In this document: positions 20,175 through 29,954 of the stretch, in pieces
How positions within the stretch are numbered: the first letter of the stretch is position 1
How the letters are laid out: the number at the start of each line of letters is the position of its first letter
Source: Siphonodentalium dalli
Taxonomy: Eukaryota > Mollusca > Scaphopoda > Gadilida > Siphonodentaliidae
Length of the DNA: 64,000 bases
Assembly: GCA_032622095.1 (NCBI GenBank)
Contig: CP136069.1
Coordinates: forward strand, 5,938,976 to 6,002,975
Direction: 5' to 3'
Position numbers and translations under genes: made by a program
The notes under the pieces: generated by a model
Databases searched by the model: none
The model's input: the letters and a program-made list of their open reading frames with translations, nothing else
What the model was told of the DNA's origin: nothing

Positions 20175-20624
20175 TTAAAGGTACTCAATCCGATCAAACT
20201 GCCCCCATATCATCAAGTTACAACAATAACATTTCTTCAAAATATGCTTTAATTATCAGAATCGATTAATTACAACAAAATAATGCTAACCACGTCAACT
20301 ATGGTACAAAATTTCCGAAAACGTGTTATTTATTTATTTATCAACATGTTGTTCAATTGAGTATCACGAAATTTTGCCGTATTACCACTTGATTTTTAGA
20401 GTTATCCATCTTCATCCGCAATTTTTTCGGAGACCGTCGGTTTGATGACTTTTTTCTGGTCCACAAATAAGTACACATTTCAAGAAATAACATTTGTTTT
20501 AAATCGATATCTGATCACTCAAGCTTGATGGGTGGGTTCCTCGACTCGAATCAAATATTTTGTTTAACCCCGAAGCCAAAGAAATAATAATTTGGGAGCG
20601 TCTGATCTGATTGAGTACCTTTAA
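20175..20624. mobile_element. AGGTACTCAATC MITE (442 bp) with TTAA duplication, copy 1
   Basis: TTAA at 20175-20178, then AGGTACTCAATCCGATCA; the right end TGATCTGATTGAGTACCT is followed by TTAA at 20621-20624. Terminal repeats of about 18 bp with one mismatch. Copy 2 (55840-56280) is in opposite orientation and of nearly equal length (441 bp). TTAA duplication suggests mobilisation by a piggyBac-type transposase; the terminal bases AGG rather than CCC make the family assignment tentative. No ORF of note. Confidence 0.85.
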
Positions 20625-20970
20625 GAGACACTATCTAACAATTGCGACATTTTCCACATCCTTCTCATCTGGTTACCTCCTGTTGCATACTTTTGGTTAT
20701 TAAACCCTGCCATGGCTGGAGCTTCCTGTAGGGAGCCCCATACAGGTGACAGCTTGTATTGCCGAGTATCGTCTACTCACGTCAGTGAGGGGCTCCATAA
20801 GGGTTATGCATCTTTAAACTATTCGACGCAGTGCTGTGCGGTAGTTGCAACCAGGGCACAAATATGAACTATAAATAAATATATTATAAATCGGATTCAA
20901 TGTACTGCAAATCAATGTAATATGAATCAGTATTATATGATCATAAGTTTCTTTTTCCAATTCCTATGCT
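20625..20970. repeat. Family D palindrome and family E fragment
   Basis: About 20702-20806 is a larger relative of the family-D palindrome: TAAACCCTGCC, GTAGGGAGCCCCATACAGG, then GAGGGGCTCCATAAGGGTTA. From about 20817, ACTATTCGACGCAGTGCTGT and AGTTGCAACCAGG belong to family E. The rest is AT-rich with nothing seen. Confidence 0.55.
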
Positions 20971-20984
20971 TAAAACGTAACGAA

Positions 20985-21691
20985 AGGGACGTAAACCAGC
21001 ATTATCCCGACCGATTTCACTAGAGGGTTTACGTAAACCATCATTATCTCTACCGATTTCACTAGCTGGTTGACGAACACCATCATTATCCCTACCGATA
21101 TCACCAGCTGGTTGACGTAAACCAGCATTATCCCTACCGATTTCACTAGCTGGTTGACGTAAACCATCATTATCTCTACCGATTTCACTAGCTGGTTGAC
21201 GTAAACCATAATTATCCCTACCGATTTCACTGTAGCTGGTTGACGTAAACCAGTAATATCCCTACCGATTTCACTAGCTGGTTGACGTAAACCATCATTT
21301 ACCGATTTCACTAGCTGGTTGACGTAAACCATCATTATCTCTACCGATTTCACTATAGCTGGTTGACGTAAACCAGTAATATACCTACTGATTTCACTAG
21401 CTGGTTGACGTAAATCAGTAACATCCCTACTGATTTCACTAGCTAGTTGACGTAAACCATAATTATCCCTACTGATTTCACTAGCTGGTTGATGTAAACC
21501 ATCATTATCCCTACCGATTTCACTTCCTTACCGATTTCACTAGCTGGTTGATGTAAACCATCATTATCTCTACTGATTTCACTATAGCTGGTTGACGTAA
21601 ACCATCATTATCTCTACCGATATCACTAGCTGGTTGACGTAAACCATCATTATCTCTACCGATTTCACTATAGCTGGTTGACGTAAACCAG
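20985..21691 (+). repeat. 42-bp tandem repeat, about 17 copies
   Basis: Units read TAGCTGGTTGACGTAAACCA then TCATTATCCCTACCGATTTC and AC, with TATCTCT and AGTAATATCCCT variants. A 127-codon minus-strand frame (20970-21353, about 14 residues per unit) follows from the period being a multiple of 3 and is not called as a gene. Two more units survive at 22224-22297, beyond an insertion. Confidence 0.93.
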
Positions 21692-22110
21692 TATTTTATT
21701 ACATATCTATCAACGTAATTCGCATGATCGCACGACGTTCCAGGCGTGTGATAATTCTCAGAATCGCACTAGTGCAATCTGTCGACGGAACTATTTCATT
21801 CAGTGTTGTTAGACTGGCTTTCGCCGTTACTATTTTTACTTTTTCAACTGTTCAACGCAAGGGCGACAACCCACTTGCCGAAATCTCAGCGCGCTGATTG
21901 GGTTATATTTTTGGAAAATCTGGGAAAACCAAATTAACACCTTTATGCGGGTCAAGATGGGTCAAGTTCACTCGCGGATAGAAGGGCTCCCTGTCTGATT
22001 GTTGCGTTAACCCTAAAATGCCGTTAAACTCAATTAAATTCACATTTTCTGTACCGGAGATGTACGATTGTGAGTCAACTTACTATGATACGTAGATATG
22101 TAATAAAAAT
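21692..22110. mobile_element. Short inverted-repeat element inserted in the 42-bp array
   Basis: TATTTTATTACATATCTA at 21692-21709 is inverted at 22093-22110 (TAGATATGTAATAAAAAT) with one mismatch or indel. About 419 bp; no coding content recognised. With the hairpin that follows it separates the last two units of the 42-bp array from the rest. Confidence 0.55.
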
Positions 22111-22220
22111 AGAACCGCATGATTGTTTGAATTTTGACGAAATTATCGCACTCGATTTGTTGGCGCCAACAAATCTCGTGCGATAATTTCGTCAAAATTC
22201 AGACACTCATGCGGTTCTAT
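22109..22220. repeat. 112-bp hairpin centred on GGCGCC
   Basis: The arms are ATAGAACCGCATGA, an imperfect 8-bp patch, ATTTTGACGAAATTATCGCA and ATTTGTTG, mirrored around GGCGCC at 22162-22167. Both arms are 56 bp with only a few mismatches. It would extrude as a cruciform or fold in RNA. Origin unknown. Confidence 0.85.
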
Positions 22221-22223
22221 CTA

Positions 22224-22297
22224 TATCCCTACCGATTTCACTATAGCTGGTTGACGTAAAAGAGTATTATCCCTACCGATTTAACTGGCTGGTTTAC
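22224..22297 (+). repeat. Two outlying units of the 42-bp array
   Basis: TATCCCTACCGATTTCAC, TATAGCTGGTTGACGTAAA and a diverged second unit ending GGTTTACGTCA. Same unit and orientation as 20985-21691. Confidence 0.85.
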
Positions 22298-22628
22298 GTC
22301 AAAGGAAACTTGTACTAATGAGTGTCAAGGTACTCACTATACGGTGGGTGGGGAAAATGAAAATAAATAAAACGCCAGTCAGCTGAGTCACGTGATCGCC
22401 GGAAGTGCATGTCTGTGGATATTTATTCCTTCGGGATTGGCTTGCTCTGTTGATATTTCCGAACAACTTTGCTAATTCTAGTTTAATAAACACCTCGAAC
22501 TGCCGGGTAATAGATCAAAAAGCACCTGGCGAGAATCGATCAACGCAGTGTATGCCGAGTTTATATAAACACACGCAATCCAACGCTCGCCTTGTCAAGG
22601 TTCAAGGTCAAAGTCATTCTGATTTTTT
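22298..22628. promoter_or_regulatory. Non-repetitive patch with E-box and ETS-like motifs
   Basis: No array was seen. Around 22388-22410, GTCACGTGATC (E-box) is followed within 5 bp by GCCGGAAGTG (ETS-type core CCGGAAGT). These two are common in animal proximal promoters, but there is no credible ORF next to them; open frames at 22299-22493 and 22405-22674 have no recognisable domain and the second runs into a hairpin element. The promoter reading is weak. Confidence 0.2.
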
Positions 22629-23000
22629 TTACCCTGTGCCAATGCATTCTCTTATATATGCGAGTCGACCATAGGTCGCCTCGCATATATAAGAGAATGC
22701 ATTGGCCTAACAATTTTTTACAATTTTAATATTATTTTCTTGTATTCTTTAACAATTTTATAATTTCACCCATATAGAGCCCCAGACAAACATGAGCAGA
22801 CGACACTCTTCTATATGCTTCTATATATGTGTGGGGCTCCCTGCAGGGTAATGGATGTTTTTTATTTTATGTCCTAAAAATTGTAAGAAACATTTATTTA
22901 AAAAACATGATAAAAAATTGTTAGGCCAATGCATTCTCTTATATATGCGAGGCGACCTATGGTCGACTCGCATATATAAGAGAATGCATTGGCATAGGGT
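22629..23000. mobile_element. Double-hairpin element (family B), full copy
   Basis: TACCCTGTGCC (from 22629) to GGCATAGGGTA (to 22999). Hairpins at 22638-22706 and 22925-22993 are mutual reverse complements. The core carries a family-D palindrome (about 22770-22852: CCCATATAGAGCCCCAGACA, GTGTGGGGCTCCCTGCAGGG). TA at both ends fits a TA target. Minus- and plus-strand frames here (22821-23058) are repeat-derived. Confidence 0.85.
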
Positions 23001-23184
23001 AAAAAATCCCGACTTGCGACTGGATTTGATATGGCGGGTCACAAATGTCCATAAATAGTTAGTTGATCGATTCCATGTGATTTATTTCATAATCCTGCCA
23101 CGCGTCGACATTGGGTGGGTTATGAGAATTAATTGTCCATTTTGCAATCTCCAGGTTTTAGAATCTTTTTTTTAAGGACTGTAC

Positions 23185-23372
23185 TGTGCTCGCTTCGTCG
23201 TACCTAGGTGAGATATAGGGACCTGGTTGTTGGGTAAAGGTAAGCCGCCCTTGTGAAGGGCTTGTAAGAATCGCTGATGGCAGCATGTATAGAATAGAAG
23301 ATCGGCATTACTCAACAACTGGGGCAATACTGTGAAGCACTTAGGGGATAGGCGCTATATAAGCACCATTTT
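23185..23372 (+). mobile_element. SINE-like element or LINE 3' tail
   Basis: The end, GTGAAGCACTTAGGGGATAG then GCGCTATATAAGCACCATT, resembles the GCGCTATATAA-type 3' tails shared by vertebrate and invertebrate V-type SINEs and their partner LINEs. The upstream AGGGACCTGGTTGTTGGGTA resembles the body of such SINEs. No clear tRNA-like head was found. Recognition is from memory of the family style, without alignment. Confidence 0.45.
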
Positions 23373-23756
23373 TTTACCCTGTGCCAATGCATTCTCTTAT
23401 ATATGCGAGGCGACCTATTGAGTCGACCATAGGTCGCCTCGCATATATAAGAGAATGCATTGGCCTAACAATTTTTTACAATTTTAATAATTTTTTCTTG
23501 TATTCTTTAACAATTTTATAATTTCACCCATACAGAGCCCCAGAAAAACATGAGCAGACGACACTCTTATATATGCTTCTATATATGTGTGGGGCTCCCT
23601 GCAGGGTAATGGATGTTTTTTATTTTATGTCCTAAAAATTGTAAGAATGTTTTTTTTTAAATGATAAAAAATTGTTAGGCCAATGCATTCTCTTATATAT
23701 GCGAGGCGACATATGGTCGACTCGCATATACAAGAGAATGCATTGGCACAGGGTAA
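23373..23756. mobile_element. Double-hairpin element (family B), full copy
   Basis: TTACCCTGTGCC opens and GGCACAGGGTAA closes. Hairpins at 23383-23464 (with an enlarged centre, GGCGACCTATTGAGTCGACC) and 23679-23747. The core again carries the family-D palindrome (about 23525-23607). The enlarged centre looks like a duplicated loop, with both the GGCGACC and GTCGACC halves present. Confidence 0.85.
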
Positions 23757-24089
23757 GAATTTTTATTATTTCGCGCTCCACGTGTATAATGTTTCGCTGT
23801 TTCTTGGTATACAGTGGGCGCATGGGCGTTCTATTTACAGAATGGGAATTTTTGGACGGATTAAAAGTCGAACTTCGACCCGGAGGCCGAGTCCGGTAAA
23901 AAGTATAGAGGGGGATTTCAATTTCGATTGTTATTCGGATGCCAAGAAGTGCAAGGCGATTAGTTCTATGAGTTGGTCATTCGTGAAACCAATATATTTT
24001 ATATTCTATAATTACAATCATGGGTATATAATATATATGATCTTAAGCGCGTTACCATTTCTGATTGTGGTTTTCTTGTTATCTGTAAG
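23757..24089 (-). repeat. Segment duplicated in inverted orientation at 57.8-58.0 kb
   Basis: About 23965-24085 (GAGTTGGTCATTCGTGAAAC, CAATATATTTTATATTC, ATAATTACAATCATGGGTAT, GCGTTACCATTTCTGATTG) is the reverse complement of 57845-57962 with few changes. A 156-codon plus frame at 23683-24153 begins in a family-B hairpin and ends in a 26-bp repeat, so it is rejected as a gene. Confidence 0.75.
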
Positions 24090-24235
24090 GTTCGTTTCTG
24101 GTATTCGCGTTTGTTTCGTTTCTATAGTATTCGCGTTTGTTTCGTTTCTATAGTATTCGCGTTTGTTTTGTTTCTATAGTATTCACATTTGTTTCGTTTC
24201 TATATATAGTATTCGCATTTGGTTCGTTTCTTTGA
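24090..24235 (+). repeat. 26-bp tandem repeat, about 5 copies
   Basis: TATTCGCGTTTGTTTCGTTT then CTATAG recurs at 24102, 24128, 24154, 24180 and 24210 (the last after a TATATA expansion). Confidence 0.9.
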
Positions 24236-24479
24236 TAGATTAGGCTTTTTCGCAATTCCAACCAATTCTTTGTATTAATCAGCTGGCTTTTCATATGCAA
24301 TTAACTTGTCAATTCTCACCATGCGGGCGCTCACTAATTATCATTCAATCACACCTAATTCTCAGCATTGCTTTTAATAATTACTGTTGTCGAACTGTTA
24401 ATGCCAACATGTTGATCGGATATTTTATATTGCAAATATGTTAATCGAATCCCGCGTCATTAAAGGCGAGTCGCCAATT
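24236..24479. other. Unassigned AT-rich stretch
   Basis: No array, hairpin or ORF of interest was seen. Confidence 0.4.
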
Positions 24480-24850
24480 ATTTTTTGATAGTGACTTTAT
24501 ATACGGTTTTAATAACAATTTATGCCATAAAATATGATTAAAATGTTATAATTTATAACTATTTGAAACATCTGTGTCCCAGAAGATGCCCACAGAGAAA
24601 TAGAAGACTTCCCCCTTTGTTATCCAGAATGCAACAGAATTCAAACTGTTTTCAATGGAAGGGGAATAACTCTATCTTTAATATATATAGTTATTCCCCC
24701 TGCATTGAAAATAATACTGATTTTTACTTCAATCTTGATGACAAAACGTGTTGGCAACTCAACAAAAACAACATGTCCACAGTTTATTACATCGGATAAG
24801 TTGGTAATACAATGTTTTGGAGCTTCCTCTTTCAAATGGTATATAATATG
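24480..24850 (-). repeat. Inverted duplicate of 55.68-56.49 kb, without the MITE
   Basis: Blocks match in reversed order and orientation: 24487-24592 with 56386-56490 (TATACGGTTTTAATAACAAT), 24596-24660 with 56287-56345 (GAATGCAACAGAATTCAAAC), and 24735-24835 with 55680-55785 (ACAATGTTTTGGAGCTTCCT). The AGGTACTCAATC MITE at 55840-56280 is absent here; the local sequence (CTTTAATATATATAG near 24675) shows a single TTAA. GGGGAATAACTC and its inverse at 24660-24700 form a small hairpin. Confidence 0.8.
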
Positions 24851-24901
24851 GCATATATTTTATATAATGTAATCTGTGGGTTCGAAAATTAGGTGGGCCT
24901 T

Positions 24902-26265
24902 TAATTCACACATATGCATGCTTTCTATATAATATCTTGTTAAACTCTTATGTTACGTCATTAATTCACACATGTGCATGCTCTCTATGTAATATATTGT
25001 TAAAATGTTATGTTACGTCATTAAAATCACACATGTGCATGCTCTCTATATAATATCTTGTTAAAATGTTCTATGTTACGTCATTAATTCACACATGTGC
25101 ATGCTCTCAATATAATAACTTGTTAAAATGTTATGTTACGTCATTAATTCACACATGTGCATGCTCTCTATATAATAACTTGTTAAAATGTTCTATGTTA
25201 CGTCATTAATTCACACATGTGCATGCTCTCTATCTAATATCTTGTTAAAATGTTCTATGTTACGTCATTAATTCACACATGTGCATGCTCTCTATGTAAT
25301 ATCTTGTTAAAATGTTCTATGTTACGTCATTAATTCACACATGTGCATGCTCTCTATATAATAACTTTAAAAAATGTTCTATGTTACGTCATTGATTCAC
25401 ACATGTGCATGCTCTCTATATAATAACTTGTTAAAATGTTCTATGTTACGTCATTAATTCACACATGTGCATGCTCTCTATATAATAACTTGTTAAAATG
25501 TTCTATATTACGTCATTAATTCACACATGTGCATGCTCTCTATATAATAACTTGTTAAAATGTTCTATGTTACGTCATTAATTCACACATGTGCATGCTC
25601 TCTATATAATAACTTGTTAAAATGTTATGATACGTCATTAATTCACACATGTGCATGCTCTCTATATAATAACTTGTTACAATGTTCTATGTTACGTCAT
25701 TAATTCACACATGTGCATGCTCTCTATATAATAACTTGTTAAAATGTTCTATGTTACGTCATTAATTCACACATGTGCATGCTCTCTATATAATAACTTG
25801 TTAAAATGTTCTATGTTACGTCATTAATTCACACATGTGCATGCTTTCTATATTATATATTGTTAAAATGTTCTATGTTACGTCATTAATTCACACATGT
25901 GCATGCTTTCTATATAATAACTTGTTAAAATGTTCTATGTTACCGGTACGTCATTAATTCACACATGTGCATGCTTTCTATATTATATATTGTTAAAATG
26001 TTCTATGTTACGTCATTAATTCACACATGTGCATGCTTTCTATATAATATCTTGTTAAAATGTTCTATGTTATGTCATTAATTCACACATGTGCATGCTC
26101 TCTATGTAATATCTTGTTAAAATGTTCTATGTTACGTCATTAATTCACAAATGTGCATGCTCTCTATATAATAACTTGTTAAAATGTTCTATGTTACGTC
26201 ATTAATTCACACATGTGCATGCTCTCTATATAATATCCTGATAAAATGTTCTACGTTACTTTATG
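24902..26265 (+). repeat. 62-bp tandem repeat, about 22 copies
   Basis: Units read CACACATGTGCATGCTCTCT, ATATAATAACTTGTTAAAAT, GTTCTATGTTACGTCATTAA and TT. Some units lack the TCTA in GTTCTATG. Each unit has a CACATGTG palindrome and a TTACGTCA half-palindrome (bZIP/CRE-like). Units in the middle are nearly identical; an ACCGGT insertion (about 25943) marks one unit. Confidence 0.96.
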
Positions 26266-26425
26266 TTCTGGGAACTCCGCCGTTAAGTCACAGTTCCACG
26301 TATTATACAGCCGGAGTGCCGAGTGTTGTGTGGACCGCTTCCAACTATACCGGAATATCCGATAGACTCAACCTTGATTCAACCCGAAAGCAGCTCTGCT
26401 AAATTAGTTCTACTAAACAAGCTAT
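26266..26425. other. Short unassigned stretch
   Basis: No array; a 72-codon plus frame running 26184-26402 starts inside the 62-bp array and has no recognisable domain. Confidence 0.4.
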
Positions 26426-26530
26426 AGCATATCACGTGACTATATATAGCATATCATAGCATGCTATATTTGTTCTCACGTGACTATATATAGCCTATCA
26501 TAGCATGCTATATTTCATCTCACGTGACTA
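26426..26530 (+). repeat. 44-bp tandem repeat with CACGTGAC, about 2.5 copies
   Basis: CACGTGACTATATATAGC at 26433 and 26477, with CACGTGACTAGC at 26521. Between them, ATCATAGCATGCTATATTT is itself a near palindrome (ATAGCATGCTAT). Confidence 0.9.
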
Positions 26531-26979
26531 GCTAAGTCTTATCCACGCTCGTGATCGAATGCTTGACATATTTCCGATAGCTCTGCCCCCCAAATCGGTA
26601 GTCCGCTTCCTAATTTTAGCACACCCACTATCGCTGGGAAAATCCAGAAATCTATTTTTAACATGCATGCTATTCTGCGGATGTAATTTGAAAGTCATCT
26701 CCGCCTTGCTGGAAAAGTTCAACATTTTTGTCCGAAATGTCTTTGTAATAGATGAATGAAGTACAATAAATGACCACATATATACTGGAATTCTGTATGT
26801 TATTCGTGATTGGTTCCACATGTTTGATATAATGATAAATCCCGTTCCTCTATCGATGATCATAACATCGCTTCGACTTTTGTTTTCAATTCCCTTAGTT
26901 CGCACTATGCTAATATTTCGAAACGAATCTTAAGTTTGTTTTGATAGAACGCCCAAATAAAGCTTCAACAGCCTAAAAT
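26531..26979. other. Non-repetitive stretch, nothing assignable
   Basis: A 125-codon minus frame (26528-26905) lacks any recognised domain, and its composition does not stand out. AAATAAAGCTTCAACAGCC (about 26955) matches the inner part of the TTAA-flanked composite at 16.78 kb, so a fragment of that element abuts the next hairpin. Confidence 0.4.
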
Positions 26980-27240
26980 ACCCTGTGCCAATGCATTCTC
27001 TTATATATGCGAGTCGACCATAGGTCGCCTCGCATATATAAGAGAATGCATTGGCCTAACAATTTTTTATCATTTTTTTTAAATAAATGTTTCTTACAAT
27101 TTTTAGGACATAAAATAAAAAACATCCATTACCCTGCAGGGAGCCCCACACATATATAGAAGCATATAGAAGAGTGTCGTCTGCTCATGTTTGTCTGGGG
27201 CTCTGTATGGGTGAAATTTTAAAATTGTTAAATAATACAA
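26980..27240. mobile_element. Double-hairpin element (family B), right end missing
   Basis: TACCCTGTGCC then one intact hairpin (26987-27055), the AT-rich core and the family-D palindrome (GGGAGCCCCACACATATATA to GTCTGGGGCTCTGTATGGG). The second hairpin is absent; the element stops at AATAATACAAG, about 50 bp before the 30-bp array. Confidence 0.85.
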
Positions 27241-27289
27241 GATACAAGTATTATATTGTTAGCTAGTTAACATGATCTGGCTGTGTGAA

Positions 27290-27684
27290 TTGTTTGACAT
27301 GGGATCTAGATGGGACAGATTGTTTGACATGGGATCTAGATGGGGGCAGATTGTTTGACATGGGATCTAGATGGGGCAGATTGTTTGACATGGGATCTAG
27401 ATGGGGCAGATTGTTTGACATGGGATCTAGATTGGGCAGATTGTTTGACATGGGATCTAGATGGGGCAGATTGTTTGACATGGGATCTAGATGGGGCAGA
27501 TTGTTTGACATGGGATCTAGATGGGGCAGATTATTTGACATGAGATCTAGATGGGGCAGATTATTTGACATGGGATCTAGATGGGGCAGATTGTTTGACA
27601 TGGGATCTAGATGGGGCAGATTGTTTGACATGGGATCTAGATGGGGCAGATTGTTTGACATGGGATCTAGATGGGGCAGATTGA
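27290..27684 (+). repeat. 30-bp tandem repeat, 13 copies
   Basis: TTGTTTGACATGGGATCTAG then ATGGGGCAGA, nearly identical copies. Since 30 is a multiple of 3, three frames stay open: plus 27285-27698 (decapeptide RLFDMGSRWG), plus 27340-27543 (DCLTWDLDGA) and minus 27263-27661 (SNNLPHLDPM). There is no conserved start context, splice signal or flanking coding sequence, so none is called as a gene. Confidence 0.97.
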
Positions 27685-27884
27685 AGAACGTTCGATAAAA
27701 TATAATAAATACATGTATTGCACGGCTTGTCGTTGACTATATGGCAAAATAGTGGCCCACAGTGAGGAATGGTCCCCTTGACGTCTGATTGACCGAGAGC
27801 TGTGTCATATATATTCTATACTGTCGCATGTGCTTCATTTAGCACATGTACTGCTATACTAGTTATACGTAGTGCCTGTCATTG

Positions 27885-28115
27885 GCAGAATGAGGTTCCT
27901 AGAGGGTTAATTGAGTGACGCTAGCACGCATAGCGGGCTAGCATTAATAATTCACCCTCTTGGAACCTCAATCTACTTTGACCTCATCTTCTCTGGACAG
28001 ATGATCAAATTTCTACAGAAACTTCTTCACATATATTCTATTTCTTCATAGCAGATGGGGCCATGTAGAATGAGGTTACCAGAGGGTGAATTTGATGATG
28101 GTAGCCCACTATACG
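27885..28115 (-). mobile_element. GAGGTCC-hairpin element (family A), long form
   Basis: A complete hairpin (about 27889-27975: AGAATGAGGTTCCTAGAGGG to CACCCTCTTGGAACCTCA) is followed by CCTCATCTTCTCTGGACAG, AAATTTCTACAGAAACTTCT and TATTCTATTTCTTCATAGC. These are the inverse of the internal part at 62.37-62.45 kb. A second, partial left arm (AGAATGAGGTTACCAGAGGG) follows at about 28066. Confidence 0.75.
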
Positions 28116-28816
28116 CCAAATAACTTAGTCATGCGCGGCCATATATATTGGATACATCCAGCTCCGTTCTGTTTTTAGTGCTGAAGGTCAAAGTTCTGGA
28201 GTTGCATTCCATTTATCGTGTCACGTAGCTAGCGGAGAAGGTAGATTGGCCGTGTACGGGAACAAAACCAGGAGTCCAGAAGTTTTGATAACTTTCATAT
28301 TTGTGTATAAGTCTTGGCCGGTAAGCACTATGTATACAGGTAATATAGAGATGTTGCGGGTAGCAAGGTTCCAGGATAAGTGCCGTTCTTGCTCTCGAGA
28401 ACGGGTAGTTATTTTCTAGTGTCGGTGGTATCATCTGTCCATATAAGGTCATATGATATCCATGTTATCTATACGTTCACTATAACGTATATCACACTAT
28501 TTGTTACTGGATTATTCTATTCTTCTACTCATACCTGTGTTGTACAATGAGTGCAACCAGTCATAGCAATTAAGGTTTGCTCTTGTTAATTGTGCGTGTA
28601 CGCTAGTATTCATCGTATTATATGTATCTCCTGTGCACAGTGCTTACCACTACACAATTAGCCCTATCAATACAACAACGGGGAATGGAAGATTATCCCA
28701 GATCCGGGAACACACCAAACTATATCTATTATACTATCTTATGTACTATCGGACAATGGAATTCGTGAATATCCGAAAGCTCCACATATGGAATGCTACT
28801 ACAGAACAGTTACATG
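28116..28816. other. Unassigned stretch
   Basis: No array or credible ORF. CCGTTCTGTTTTTAGTGCT at 28164 is inverted at 29034 (AGCACTAAAAACGGAACGG) with one mismatch, so 28164-29052 could be an element with ~19-bp terminal repeats that contains the family-C MITE. Confidence 0.4.
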
Positions 28817-29033
28817 TACAGTATTGCCCAAAGTAATTGACCACTTAACCACAGTTGAATTATGGGTAAATTTTCAGGATTTAGTCGGAAATTTGGCTTG
28901 TTGCCATTCATAAGAATGCTCTCGCCGAGAGCTTTCCGATGAAAGGCAACAAGCCATATTTCCGGCTAAATCCTGAAAAATTACCCATAATTCTGCTGTG
29001 GTTAAGTGGTCAATTACTTTGGGCATTACTGTA
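28817..29033. mobile_element. CAGTAATGCC foldback MITE (family C), full-length copy
   Basis: TACAGTATTGCCCAAAGTAA opens and TTACTTTGGGCATTACTGTA closes, 217 bp. The arms are inverted along almost their whole length and meet at GCTCTCGCCGAGAGC, so the whole element is one long near-perfect hairpin. TA flanks fit a Tc1/mariner-type target. This is the best copy in the window. Confidence 0.92.
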
Positions 29034-29379
29034 GCACTAAAAACGGAACGGGGTTTTCACAGAAAGCTCCAGACATGGAAGAGTTAATAAGGGAGGTAAC
29101 TCCAGTCATGGAAGGGTTAATAAGTACATAGGGCACGAGAGGATCTTGGATGCAACGTCGAAGGGCATTTTAACGACCAAGTGTGGAATTTCTAAGCATT
29201 AGTAATGAGAAAATAATAGGAGATTTGCAATCCGGTGCGGTGGTGGAGCCAAGTTGATAGCGTTATATCTCTAATGGTAGAAATGGAAATGTTTCTCGCT
29301 GAGCGAGGATATGTTATCTTCACTTGCAATAAGAATTATCCCTGCGTGCTGAGAGTAAAATTTAAATCCAACGGCTTAT
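29034..29379. other. Unassigned stretch with a short duplication
   Basis: CTCCAGACATGGAAGAGTTA and CTCCAGTCATGGAAGGGTTA are a direct repeat near 29068 and 29100. Nothing else was seen. Confidence 0.45.
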
Positions 29380-29620
29380 TTAACCCTTTGAGTGCCAGGG
29401 GCCGATATTATCGGCCCTAAACCTACACAATAAGTATGTTAAAGAATATAATAAAATATATTAAAATTGTAAAAAAAAAAAAAAAAAAAAACAATGTTAA
29501 GCCAATGCATTCTCTTATATATGCGAGGCGACCTATGGTCGACTCGCATATATAAGAGAATGCATTGGCACAGGGTATATGGGTTGATACAAAAATCGGA
29601 CCTGGCACTCAAAGGGTTAA
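29380..29620. mobile_element. piggyBac-like MITE with TTAA ends
   Basis: TTAACCCTTTGAGTGCCAGG at 29380-29399 and its exact inverse at 29601-29620. piggyBac-superfamily elements characteristically duplicate TTAA and begin with CCC(T); CCCTTTG-type ends are known in the group. Inside the left end, GGCCGATATTATCGGCC is a perfect palindrome. A single family-B hairpin (29501-29569) with a poly-A run (29471-29490) occupies the centre. No ORF of note. Confidence 0.88.
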
Positions 29621-29901
29621 ATAATCTCTGTCTAAACAAATTGAACAACCATATTGTCACATTTCCCAGGACATCACAATATATGAACGAAATTGAATGT
29701 TTCTCTATACTAAAGCGGCTTATTAAAATCTTCTAGCCTAGAATTATATGTAATAATTTTATACATTTGTTGCATTCCTGCCATGGGAATAAAATACCGA
29801 ACAATTGAAACTTGTATACATATAACATGCTTATATGCGCCATATTACTTAGCCACGGCCATTCTGGATCCATCCAGTCCAGTATCGTGTTGTGATTGTA
29901 A
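29621..29901. other. Unassigned stretch
   Basis: No array, hairpin or credible ORF recognised. Confidence 0.4.
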
Positions 29902-29946
29902 CTAACCCTTTGGCCGGTTTTGGCCGGTTTGTTGGGTAAAGGGTTA
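29902..29946. repeat. Terminal fragment of the CCCTTTACCCAACA element
   Basis: TAACCCTTTGGCCGGTTTTG then GCCGGTTTGTTGGGTAAAGG and GTTAA. It is the inverse of the internal terminus at 16731-16770 (CCCAACAATCCGGCC), shortened to about 45 bp with TAACCCTTT at one end and AAAGGGTTA at the other. Confidence 0.65.
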
Positions 29947-29954
29947 ATGCCCGA

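Noticed and set aside
23683..24153. 156-codon ORF with a hydrophobic C-terminus
   Set aside because: It starts within a family-B hairpin, crosses an inverted-duplicate segment and ends in the 26-bp repeat; its inverted partner at 57.9 kb is not open over the same span.
26528..26905. 125-codon minus-strand ORF as a gene
   Set aside because: No recognised domain, composition like the surrounding AT-rich DNA, and another open frame overlaps on the plus strand.
27263..27698. Repeat proteins of 132-137 residues on both strands
   Set aside because: A 30-bp period keeps frames open on both strands at once; no flanking coding sequence or signals.
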